Shown here: in pieces, positions 1-6,636 of the stretch | How the letters are laid out: each line of letters opens with the position of its first letter | Position numbering within the stretch: position 1 is the stretch's first letter | DNA from: a virus | Length of the DNA stretch: 23,561 bases | Virus record (IMG/VR): IMGVR_UViG_3300031857_001427 | Coordinates: 1 to 23,561 of that record | Reading direction: 5' to 3' (one strand) | The notes under the pieces: model-generated | Databases searched by the model: none | Seen by the model: the letters and a program-made list of their open reading frames with translations, nothing else | What the model was told of the DNA's origin: nothing | Made by a program: the position numbers and the translations under genes

Positions 1-20
1 AATAAAAAACTTATTTTCAA

Positions 21-28
21 TATTTATA
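21..28 (+). promoter_or_regulatory. TATTTATA box before the first gene
   Basis: The octamer TATTTATA lies only 4 bases before the ATG at 33. The same box stands before the genes at 7590, 18865 and 23240, with near copies before 1875 and 6060. It may be the phage late promoter or a leader element. If it is a -10 type promoter here, the transcript would start at or inside the start codon and be essentially leaderless. The function is inferred from recurrence only. Confidence 0.4.
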
Positions 29-32
29 GTGT

Positions 33-545
33 ATGAATAGAAAAGTACCTATAAACAGGCTTTCAAAATTTTTTGGTGATAAAGATTTTTCTTTAGAATT
101 AGAGATGGGTCAAGAATGGCTCTATGGCGATATGAACTTTACATTAGTTCTATATCAAATAGATCAGTCCAAAACAAAAAAAAGTAATGTTTATGGTGAA
201 GTAGAAGAAGATGGAATTGTTTATACAACACCCGTTGAATTTAAAGGTTATGTAAGAGTTATGGAACCCCAAAATGAAAACTTGGGATCCACCAAACTCA
301 GAAACTTAGAACCTGGAAATATTCAAATATCTGTTTATATTTCAGAACTCGAAGAGTTGGGTATAGATATAAAATATGGTGATTATATCGGTTATTATGA
401 AACCGAATCAAGAGTCAGATATTATACTGTAGTAAACGACGGAAAAGTAACTTCAGACAATAAACACACTTACGGAGGAGTATATCCTTATTATAGGACA
501 ATTATTGCTTCACCCGTTAAGGACAACGAATTTAGAGGAAACTGA
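33..545 (+). CDS. Putative neck / head-closure protein, gp14-like
   Basis: This encodes a 170-residue protein without signal peptide, membrane segment or cysteine. It is rich in beta-forming residues in its second half (about 70-160). Its end, ASPVKDNEFRGN, resembles the ending of T4 gp14 (ESSPFDNDFMD), and a stretch around residues 115-155 (YGDYIGYYETESRVRYYTVV...) could correspond to the GDLIYFP region of gp14. T4 gp14 is longer (256 residues). It ends one base into the ATG of a gp15-like gene, which matches the T4 order 13-14-15 and supports a role in the neck joining head and tail. The similarity is from memory of T4 and is weak; another head-completion or tail-terminator partner is possible. 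The start at 33 is the only Met that gives the full N-terminus. Confidence 0.5.
   Translation: MNRKVPINRLSKFFGDKDFSLELEMGQEWLYGDMNFTLVLYQIDQSKTKKSNVYGEVEEDGIVYTTPVEFKGYVRVMEPQNENLGSTKLRNLEPGNIQISVYISELEELGIDIKYGDYIGYYETESRVRYYTVVNDGKVTSDNKHTYGGVYPYYRTIIASPVKDNEFRGN
534..539 (+). promoter_or_regulatory. Shine-Dalgarno-like AGAGGA before gp15-like gene
   Basis: AGAGGA ends 5 bases before the ATG at 545. It lies inside the last codons of the preceding gene, so it may be coincidental. It is the only clearly SD-like element noticed before a start in the window; other starts have A/T-rich leaders. Confidence 0.3.
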
Positions 546-1582
546 TGGGATTTCCAAAAAAGATAAAGAAGAAAATTGATTTAGTTCCTGATAAGATACT
601 TCTTGATAGGAGGGAACAACTTTTGGATTATATTACTGAAGATGGAACTTATCTTCCCAAAAGTATTTTACACGAAGATCTTGATTTGGGGATGTTGGAG
701 TTTGTTAAGAATGATCTTTCAACCGTTGTTTCAGGAAAAAAAATACCCACCATTGATATTATAATCACTACTCAGAATTGGGCACAATTTGCTGAAACTT
801 GGAATTTCACGGATTTGGATGAAAATATAAATCCACCTTTTATTGCCACCGTTAGAAATCCCGATGTAAAATTTGGATCTAATCCTGCTTTGAAATATAA
901 CATTCCCAACAAGAAAATGTTTTATTACGCTAAGGTTCCGACATGGGATGGGAACAGAAAGGGGATGGATATTTACAAAATACCCCAACCTGTTCCTGTT
1001 GATATTACTTTTAATGTAAAAATTTTCTGTAATAGAATGACTGAATTGAACGCATTCAATAAAGTCGTTGTTTCTAAATTTGCTTCACGACAGGCTTATA
1101 CATTTATTAAGGGTCACTATATTCCGATTATATTAGAAAATGTTTCGGATGAATCTGTTTTGGATTTGGAAAAAAGAAAGTACTATATTCAAGATTATAG
1201 TTTTACAATGCTTGGGTTTTTGATTGATGAAAAAGAATTCGAGGTCTATCCCGCTATCAATAGAATCCTACAAATGGTTGAGGTAGTACCTGCGAAAAGG
1301 AAAAGACAAAAATTTGTTGTTCCTGATTTAAGAGATACTGACTTTTCTTTTAGTTATTTAAATGGTCTTACAACTTTGAGTCAAAAGTTTGATTTCAATG
1401 CCGATCTTACATTTGGTGATTTAATTAATGTTGAGAGTTATTATGTCTACGTCAATAACGAGTATTTTGGTGAAAATTCACCTTTAGTTTTTGTCAATAA
1501 TGGTGATACCGTTTTAATAACAATAAGAAAAGTTGACAGTAATGAAGATAGTAAAATTATGGTGACATCAAAGTTGATTTGA
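545..1582 (+). CDS. 15: Tail completion / sheath-terminator protein, gp15-like
   Basis: A 345-residue protein similar to T4 gp15 (272 residues), which caps the tail tube and sheath at the neck. The recognisable part is residues about 140-235: a PxPVDITFNVKIF segment, a run matching the T4 pattern where paired subunits scan a conserved Phe-rich helix, then YIPIILENVSDES followed by RKYYIQDYSFTMLGFL, which parallels T4 IVLMSAAIDEA...RRRIEWSLTFEVNGW. The first 60 residues are basic and helical (GFPKKIKKKIDLVPDK), and residues about 250-345 form an extra beta-rich C-terminal extension not present in T4. Its ATG overlaps the TGA of the upstream neck gene, so the two are probably translated as a pair. 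Its stop directly abuts the stop of the minus-strand small gene at 1583. T4 has terminase genes 16 and 17 next; here the sheath follows. Confidence 0.75.
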   Translation: MGFPKKIKKKIDLVPDKILLDRREQLLDYITEDGTYLPKSILHEDLDLGMLEFVKNDLSTVVSGKKIPTIDIIITTQNWAQFAETWNFTDLDENINPPFIATVRNPDVKFGSNPALKYNIPNKKMFYYAKVPTWDGNRKGMDIYKIPQPVPVDITFNVKIFCNRMTELNAFNKVVVSKFASRQAYTFIKGHYIPIILENVSDESVLDLEKRKYYIQDYSFTMLGFLIDEKEFEVYPAINRILQMVEVVPAKRKRQKFVVPDLRDTDFSFSYLNGLTTLSQKFDFNADLTFGDLINVESYYVYVNNEYFGENSPLVFVNNGDTVLITIRKVDSNEDSKIMVTSKLI

Positions 1583-1723
1583 TCATTCACCATATATGTC
1601 TTTCTTTTTTTTACAATTATCAGTTATTAATTTTTCCACAAATTTGTGAATTTTAATACCATTCTTCATACAATAATTTTTTAATACTAAATGATGTTCT
1701 TCTGATATTTTTATATTCTTCAT
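1583..1723 (-). CDS. Small ribbon-helix-helix-like DNA-binding protein
   Basis: A 46-residue ORF read on the minus strand from ATG at 1723 to TGA at 1585-1583. The protein starts MKNIKISEEHHLVLKNYC and continues MKNGIKIHKFVEKLITDN, then a basic tail KKKKDIYGE. This is the layout of a CopG/Arc-type RHH protein: a short beta strand (NIKIS), helix A (about 8-20), a turn with Gly22, helix B (about 25-38). Such proteins are 45-60 residues, dimerise, and bind operators with the beta ribbon. It is convergent with the gp15-like gene (no bases between stops) and divergent from the sheath gene. An inverted repeat lies 17 bases before its start. It is the only minus-strand gene I support in the window. 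RHH assignment is by pattern; a role as repressor of itself or of the sheath gene is inference. Confidence 0.6.
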   Translation of the reverse strand: MKNIKISEEHHLVLKNYCMKNGIKIHKFVEKLITDNCKKKKDIYGE

Positions 1724-1740
1724 ATAGAAAATATACGTTA

Positions 1741-1757
1741 TTGATGTTTTAAATCAA
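1741..1757. promoter_or_regulatory. Inverted repeat, candidate operator
   Basis: TTGAT at 1741-1745 and ATCAA at 1753-1757 form a perfect inverted repeat separated by 7 bases (centre rich in TTTTAA). It lies 17 bases upstream of the minus-strand RHH-like gene. On the minus strand the repeat begins with TTG, which is followed after 19 bases by TATATTTT, close to the Bacteroidota -7 box TAnnTTTG. A dimeric RHH protein binding here would cover its own -33 element. The repeat is seen; operator function is inferred. Confidence 0.35.
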
Positions 1758-1833
1758 GGATAAAAAAGTATGAAAAAATTATCTTTTTTTGAAAATTTGT
1801 TTTGTTACCTCATTCTTTTGAGATTTTCCATAA

Positions 1834-1841
1834 TATTTATG
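1834..1841 (+). promoter_or_regulatory. TATTTATG box before the sheath gene
   Basis: A one-mismatch copy of the TATTTATA box, 33 bases before the sheath start. It lies in the 151-base divergent region 1724-1874, which is extremely AT-rich and otherwise holds only the inverted repeat at 1741 and A/T runs. As the sheath is one of the most abundant virion proteins, a strong late promoter is expected here. Confidence 0.4.
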
Positions 1842-1874
1842 AAAAAATAAAAGTAAAGAATTTTTAATCAAAAA

Positions 1875-4800
1875 ATGGCAACAGCAAATTCAGTATTCGT
1901 ATCTCCTGGAGTATATACTTCAGAACGAGACTTATCGTTTGTGGCTCAAAGTGTGGGTGTTACCACGTTGGGTCTCGTCGGTGAGACATTACAGGGTCCC
2001 GCATTTGAACCCGTCTTCATCAAAAATTTCGATGAATTCCAATTGTATTTTGGAGGAACCAATCCAACCAAATTTGTAAACACTCAAATCCCAAAATATG
2101 AGGCAGCTTATATTGCTAAAGCATATCTTCAACAATCCAACCAACTTTTCGTTACAAGAATTTTGGGTCTTTCTGGTTATGATGCTGGTCCTTCTTGGTC
2201 AATCAAAACCATTTCTAACCCTGATGTAGACACCGTTGCATTGTCCTCTAACTTAGGTACTTTTGGTTTCACTTTTGTGGGTACGACAGCTTCTACAAGT
2301 AGCGTCTCTATTACCCTTTCAGGTGGTGGTGCTAGTTCATACATTTCAAGTGTCACAGGTAATACTGTAACTTTTGCAAATGGTACTACTTCTACTGTAT
2401 TAGATGAAATCGAGGGTTTTGCTTTTGATATTATTTCAGACAATACTTTGTCAGGAGATACTGCTTATGTATATGGTTCTTTATCCGCAGGTACATTCAA
2501 TGCACTTACAGCTGCTGGTTTCACAGAACTTGTTAACGTGTTTGGTTGTGATAATTTGAACGCATCAAGTGCGGATTTAACAGCGGTAAGTAACGATACA
2601 TGGTATTATAGTTTGTTTGAGTTAACCAATGATACTTACACTGGTTTGTCCTTCACATCAAGAATAAGTACATTGACGACTAACGGAACTGGTTCTTACA
2701 CAGGTACTTGTGTCGGTTTTGTTAACTCTTATACAGCAGATACTTACTCTGATTCTCATAACTTAGTTGTTGGTACTTTCAGATCAAGAGGTGTTTCACT
2801 ATATAATGATAACAATAACCCAACCTACGAAGTAACAGGAACTACCGATGTTGTTATGTTAGATAACTTGAATGGTATTTCACAAAATCCTTTCAATAAC
2901 TTCACAGTTTCTGGTATTACAAAAGATTCGGTTACATTCAGTTTCCAAACTTCATTCCAGTCATCTAATACTGATTTTGTTGGTAAGGTGTTTGGTAGAT
3001 CCAACTTCAACAAAGATAGAACGGAAGTTCCTTTGTTCATTGAAGAAGAGTATTCAGGTCTTATGGCAACACTTTACAATCAAGGTAAAATTAGAGGTCT
3101 TTCGACAAGTTTGGTTTCTTTTGATTCCGCACAAAGTTTAGATCCTGATACTATTGGTTGGTACTGTGAACAATATCAAACACCATCTACACCTTATGTT
3201 GTCTCTGAACTTCGTGGTGATACAGTTGAAAGATTGTTCAGATTTATTTCAATCTCCGATGGTAATAACGCTAACAGACAAATCAAGATTTCTTTGGTTA
3301 ACATGTCTTTCGCAAACAACAACTTTGATATCTTGGTTCGTGATTTCTACGATACAGATGAAAATCCTGTAGTTTTGGAAAGATTTGCGAATTGTACTAT
3401 GGATGTTTCAAGTCCAAGTTACATAGCTTTGAAGGTTGGTACCGCTAATGGTGAGTACGAATTGAAGTCAAAGTATATCATGCTTGAGATTGTCGAGGGT
3501 CACCCCGTTGACTCTCTTCCCTGTGGTTTCGAAGGATATATCTCAAGAAATTATTCAACTAACATTTCTCCCTTCTTGGTTTATAAAACACAATACTACA
3601 CACCAGGACAACTTGTTTATACACCCCCATTTAATACACCCGTATTAACAGCAGGTGGTGGAGCTTCAAGTGTTAGAAGTTCAGGTGATAAAGTTAGAAG
3701 AACTTACTTGGGTCTATCTAACGTACAAGGTTATGATGCGGACTTCTTCTCATACAAAGGAAAACAATTACCTGATAACATTGCAACTGATACAACATCA
3801 GCTGACTGGACTTACTTGACTCAAGGTTTCCACATGGATATTAACGCAAGTGCTATCACGATTCCAAGTATATATGTAACTTCGGGTCAATCAGCATATC
3901 AGTGTGGTGTTGCTACTTTCCAAGCGGAACCAACTTCATCAACAAGTCCTTACTATAAAATTTACTCACGTAAATTTACTCTCTTACCTGCTGGTGGATT
4001 TGATGGATGGGATATCTACAGAGAATACAGAACCAACGCAGATGCCTACCAACTCGGAGATACCAAATATCTTCTCGGAGCAGCGGCGACGGCACAATTC
4101 CCTGACGCTTCAGGATGGGGAGCATTCAAGAAGATCACCGATGGTGAGAACACTGAATGGGCAAACACGGACTACTACGCATACCTTAAGGGTTTCCAAA
4201 CATTTAATAACCCTGCGTCTGTTAACATCAATGTGTTTGTAACACCAGGTATCGATTATGTTAATAATTTAGCTCTCGTTCAAGATGCTATTGATATTGT
4301 TGAACAAGATAGAGCTGACTCAATTTACATCACAACCACACCTGACTATGATATGTTTGTAGCGACTACTTCAGATCCTGAGGACTTCATTTATCCTACA
4401 GATGCTGTTGTTAATTTAGAAGATAGTGATATTGATTCTAACTACACCGCAACTTACTATCCCTGGATTTTGGTTAAAGATAGTGTTAACAACACAAATC
4501 TTTGGATACCACCTACATCAGAAGTTGTGAGAAACTTGGCACTTACAGATAATATTGCATTCCCCTGGTTCGCATCAGCAGGTTACTCAAGAGGTTTGGT
4601 AAATGCTGTTAAAGCAAGAAGAAAACTTACACAAGAAGATAGAGACATCCTTTATCAAGGAAGACTCAACCCAATTGCTACCTTCTCTGATGTTGGTCCA
4701 GTTATCTGGGGTAACAAAACACTTCAGGTACGTGAGTCAGCTCTTGACAGAATCAACGTAAGAAGATTGTTGTTACAAGCTCGTAAGTTGATTTCCGCAG

Positions 4801-5057
4801 TTGCTGTTAGACTTCTCTTCGAACAGAACGACCAACAGGTAAGACAGGATTTCTTGGATGCCGTCAATCCAATCTTAGATGGTATCAGAAGAGACAGAGG
4901 TCTTACTGACTTCAGAGTAACTGTGTCAAGTTCCCCTGAAGATATTGATAGAAACCAATTAACAGGTAAGATTTATATCAAACCAACAAGATCTTTGGAA
5001 TTTATTGATATTGAATTTGTAATCACACCAACAGGTGCATCGTTTGAAAATATCTAA
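1875..5057 (+). CDS. 18: Tail sheath protein, gp18-like, enlarged
   Basis: A 1060-residue contractile tail sheath subunit, against 659 in T4 gp18. The N-terminus (SVFVSPGVYTSERDLS, then VGVTTLGLVGETLQGPAFEP) is the typical sheath start that exchanges strands with neighbours. The C-terminal part (about 850-1060) carries the conserved sheath core: GRLNPIATFSDVGPVIWGNKT, NVRRLLLQARKLISAVAVRL, FLDAVNPILDGIRRDRGL and a closing beta segment ending in FVITPTGASFENI. Between, residues about 116-335 are a Ser/Thr/Gly/Asn-rich, beta-like region (for example TTASTSSVSITLSGGGASS) that has no counterpart in minimal sheaths and probably forms an outward-facing domain. Bases about 3990-4210 (residues 706-780) look richer in G/C third positions than the rest. 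The ATG at 1875 follows the A-rich leader ATCAAAAA. A strong terminator follows at 5071. Expressed at high copy from a candidate box at 1834. Confidence 0.93.
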   Translation: MATANSVFVSPGVYTSERDLSFVAQSVGVTTLGLVGETLQGPAFEPVFIKNFDEFQLYFGGTNPTKFVNTQIPKYEAAYIAKAYLQQSNQLFVTRILGLSGYDAGPSWSIKTISNPDVDTVALSSNLGTFGFTFVGTTASTSSVSITLSGGGASSYISSVTGNTVTFANGTTSTVLDEIEGFAFDIISDNTLSGDTAYVYGSLSAGTFNALTAAGFTELVNVFGCDNLNASSADLTAVSNDTWYYSLFELTNDTYTGLSFTSRISTLTTNGTGSYTGTCVGFVNSYTADTYSDSHNLVVGTFRSRGVSLYNDNNNPTYEVTGTTDVVMLDNLNGISQNPFNNFTVSGITKDSVTFSFQTSFQSSNTDFVGKVFGRSNFNKDRTEVPLFIEEEYSGLMATLYNQGKIRGLSTSLVSFDSAQSLDPDTIGWYCEQYQTPSTPYVVSELRGDTVERLFRFISISDGNNANRQIKISLVNMSFANNNFDILVRDFYDTDENPVVLERFANCTMDVSSPSYIALKVGTANGEYELKSKYIMLEIVEGHPVDSLPCGFEGYISRNYSTNISPFLVYKTQYYTPGQLVYTPPFNTPVLTAGGGASSVRSSGDKVRRTYLGLSNVQGYDADFFSYKGKQLPDNIATDTTSADWTYLTQGFHMDINASAITIPSIYVTSGQSAYQCGVATFQAEPTSSTSPYYKIYSRKFTLLPAGGFDGWDIYREYRTNADAYQLGDTKYLLGAAATAQFPDASGWGAFKKITDGENTEWANTDYYAYLKGFQTFNNPASVNINVFVTPGIDYVNNLALVQDAIDIVEQDRADSIYITTTPDYDMFVATTSDPEDFIYPTDAVVNLEDSDIDSNYTATYYPWILVKDSVNNTNLWIPPTSEVVRNLALTDNIAFPWFASAGYSRGLVNAVKARRKLTQEDRDILYQGRLNPIATFSDVGPVIWGNKTLQVRESALDRINVRRLLLQARKLISAVAVRLLFEQNDQQVRQDFLDAVNPILDGIRRDRGLTDFRVTVSSSPEDIDRNQLTGKIYIKPTRSLEFIDIEFVITPTGASFENI

Positions 5058-5070
5058 ACAACTATTTAAT

Positions 5071-5101
5071 AAAAGGGGGAGAAAAGGTCTCCCCCTTTTT
5101 T
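5071..5101 (+). terminator. Intrinsic terminator after the sheath gene
   Basis: Twelve-pair stem: AAAAGGGGGAGA at 5071-5082 pairs with TCTCCCCCTTTT at 5088-5099, with a 5-base loop, running into six Ts. Only 5 bases separate the T-run from the ATG of the next gene at 5107, so the next gene must be read through it. It may act as an attenuator that lowers downstream expression. Confidence 0.9.
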
Positions 5102-5106
5102 AAAAA

Positions 5107-5970
5107 ATGAAACTACTACGAAAAATAATATCAGAATATGTAGAGGAAAAATTCCTCTCTGAAGGTTTTGGTGAAGACTTGACTCCTGATTCAAAGTATT
5201 ACGCTTTTGATTGGGACGATAATATTGTTTATATGCCGACCAAAATATTGGTGTTATCAGATGACGATAGAGAGGTGGGTATGGGTAGTGAAGATTTTGC
5301 AAAATACCGTGAACAGATCGGGAAAGAACCCTTTATTTATCACGGACTCACTATAGTAGGTTTCGCAAAAGATCCTTTTAGACATTTTTCAGTTGCAGGG
5401 GATAAACAATTTGTGATTGATGCTCTCACCGCACCTCCCGGTCCATCATGGAACGACTTTGTAGAGTGTTTAAATGGTGGATCTATATTTGCAATTATTA
5501 CGGCGAGGGGTCACTCACCAAAAGCTATTCGTGAAGCTTGCAAAAATTATCTATTGATGAATTATAATGGATTAAATGGAAATGTTTGTTACGAAAATCT
5601 AAAAAAATACCGTGAATTAACTGGTGAAGTCACTAACTCTTCAAAAACCCAAATGATCGACGAGTATCTCAACTTGTGTAAATTTTATCCTGTGACATAT
5701 GGAGAGGGAAGTGCTCAAAACCCCGAACAAGGTAAAATTAACGCTTTAAGAGAATTCATAGGATATGTAAAAGAAATGTCTGCAAAATTAAATAACAGAG
5801 CATTTTTCAAGAATGATGTAAAGAATTTTTTTGTACCCCAAATAGGATTTTCCGATGACGATCTTAGAAATATAGAAAAAATCAAAGGATTTCTAGAAAA
5901 AGAATATCCGGAAGAAAGTCCAGTAAAAGTTTTTGCAACACATGGAGGACAAAAAAAAGAAATAAAATAA
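5107..5970 (+). CDS. HAD-superfamily phosphatase-like protein
   Basis: A 287-residue protein with all HAD motifs in order. Motif I is FDWDDNIVYMPTK, with likely nucleophile Asp35 and acid/base Asp37. Motif II is IFAIITARGH with Thr132. A candidate motif III Lys is Lys210 in QGKINAL. Motif IV is QIGFSDDDLRNI with Asp250-252, which would bind magnesium. The expected chemistry is hydrolysis of a phosphate ester; the substrate is unknown, and no kinase P-loop is present, so it is not a PseT-type kinase/phosphatase. The first 20 residues (MKLLRKIISEYVEEKFLSEG) form a basic/amphipathic helix containing I-S-E and L-S-E|G, which match the T4 prohead protease site (I/L)-x-E; a virion-packaged enzyme is therefore possible. 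It lies between sheath and tube, behind a terminator, so it is probably made at much lower levels than either. Start chosen as the first Met after the terminator. Confidence 0.75.
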   Translation: MKLLRKIISEYVEEKFLSEGFGEDLTPDSKYYAFDWDDNIVYMPTKILVLSDDDREVGMGSEDFAKYREQIGKEPFIYHGLTIVGFAKDPFRHFSVAGDKQFVIDALTAPPGPSWNDFVECLNGGSIFAIITARGHSPKAIREACKNYLLMNYNGLNGNVCYENLKKYRELTGEVTNSSKTQMIDEYLNLCKFYPVTYGEGSAQNPEQGKINALREFIGYVKEMSAKLNNRAFFKNDVKNFFVPQIGFSDDDLRNIEKIKGFLEKEYPEESPVKVFATHGGQKKEIK

Positions 5971-6036
5971 AAACTAGAATATTTATTATTAAAATAAACT
6001 ACCTAGTGAACTAACTAGATAAAGAAATAAAATAAA
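5956..6036 (+). repeat. Direct repeat pair, A/T-rich 16-mer
   Basis: AAAGAAATAAAATAAA occurs at 5956-5971 (last codons of the HAD gene) and identically at 6021-6036 in the leader of the tube gene, 65 bases apart. Between them lie a TATTTATT box and a small inverted repeat, CTAGT at 6003 with ACTAG at 6014. The repeat is low in complexity and could be chance, or the trace of a small duplication. Confidence 0.4.
5980..5987 (+). promoter_or_regulatory. TATTTATT box before the tail tube gene
   Basis: A one-mismatch copy of the TATTTATA box, 72 bases before the tube start, further than at other genes. The tube gene needs its own strong transcription because a terminator follows the sheath, so a promoter somewhere in 5971-6059 is likely. 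Confidence 0.3.
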
Positions 6037-6059
6037 CTGAATAAAAGTAAATAGAAAAT

Positions 6060-6548
6060 ATGGCAGACTTACTAATGAAAATGCCGGTTCCTTATGAACC
6101 CAAAAGAAAAAATAGATTTATCCTTAGATTTCCTTCATCTTTGGGTATAAATGAGTGGTTTGTTGAGTCAACCTCAAGACCACAAATTACAATCAACCCC
6201 GTTGAAATTCCATTTTTAAATACCTCTACCTATGTTGCAGGAAGATTTAATTGGAATACCATCAATGTTACCTTCAGAGATCCAATCGGACCATCAGCGT
6301 CACAAGCACTTATGGAGTGGGTTAGACTTCATGCTGAATCTGTCACAGGTCGTATGGGTTATGCTGCGGGTTACAAGAAAGACATTGACCTTGAACTTTT
6401 AGATCCAACCGGTGTTGTGGTTGAAAAGTGGATTTTACAAGGTACTTTCCTTTCTGATGTTAACTTTGATTCGTTAGGATATAGTGAAGATGGTCTCGCA
6501 ACCATCACAGCAACACTTCGTCCTGATAGATGTATTCTTGTCTACTAA
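6060..6548 (+). CDS. 19: Tail tube protein, gp19-like
   Basis: A 162-residue tail tube subunit, almost the same length as T4 gp19 (163). It begins with a short helical tail, then KRKNRFILRFPSSLGI and a beta-sandwich pattern. Recognisable tube motifs are PQITINPVEIPFLNTSTYVAG, WNTINVTFRDPIGPSASQALMEW, a central helix up to HAESVTGRMGYAAGYK, then DIDLELLDPTGVVVEKW and SLGYSEDGLATITATLRPD. Subunits form hexameric rings that stack inside the sheath, so it should be among the most abundant late proteins. It has the usual A-rich leader (TAGAAAAT) and is followed after 58 bases by a terminator. All but two of its arginines use AGA. Confidence 0.93.
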   Translation: MADLLMKMPVPYEPKRKNRFILRFPSSLGINEWFVESTSRPQITINPVEIPFLNTSTYVAGRFNWNTINVTFRDPIGPSASQALMEWVRLHAESVTGRMGYAAGYKKDIDLELLDPTGVVVEKWILQGTFLSDVNFDSLGYSEDGLATITATLRPDRCILVY

Positions 6549-6606
6549 GTTTCTGATTATATATCGGTAACTGATATTGACTTTATTATATTTCAGTTTA
6601 TTTTAG

Positions 6607-6633
6607 CCTCGGAGCCAATCTCCGGGGTTTTTT
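6607..6633 (+). terminator. Intrinsic terminator after the tail tube gene
   Basis: CCTCGGAG at 6607-6614 pairs with CTCCGGGG at 6620-6627 (8 pairs, one G-T), loop CCAAT, followed by six Ts. Only 3 bases separate the T-run from the ATG at 6637. Transcripts of the next gene must pass through this hairpin, and the hairpin would sit directly over its initiation region. Confidence 0.88.
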
Positions 6634-6636
6634 ATT

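Noticed and set aside
3904-4242. 112-codon plus-strand ORF in another frame of the sheath gene
   Set aside because: It is a shadow of the conserved sheath C-terminal half; composition is not protein-like.
5107-5970. HAD gene as polynucleotide kinase/phosphatase (PseT)
   Set aside because: No Walker A kinase motif is present and the motif arrangement is a single HAD domain, so only the phosphatase fold is supported.
6003-6018. Inverted repeat CTAGT / ACTAG in the tube leader
   Set aside because: With only 5 pairs and a 6-base AT-rich loop, it is too weak to call a terminator or operator; kept only as a note under the direct repeat.
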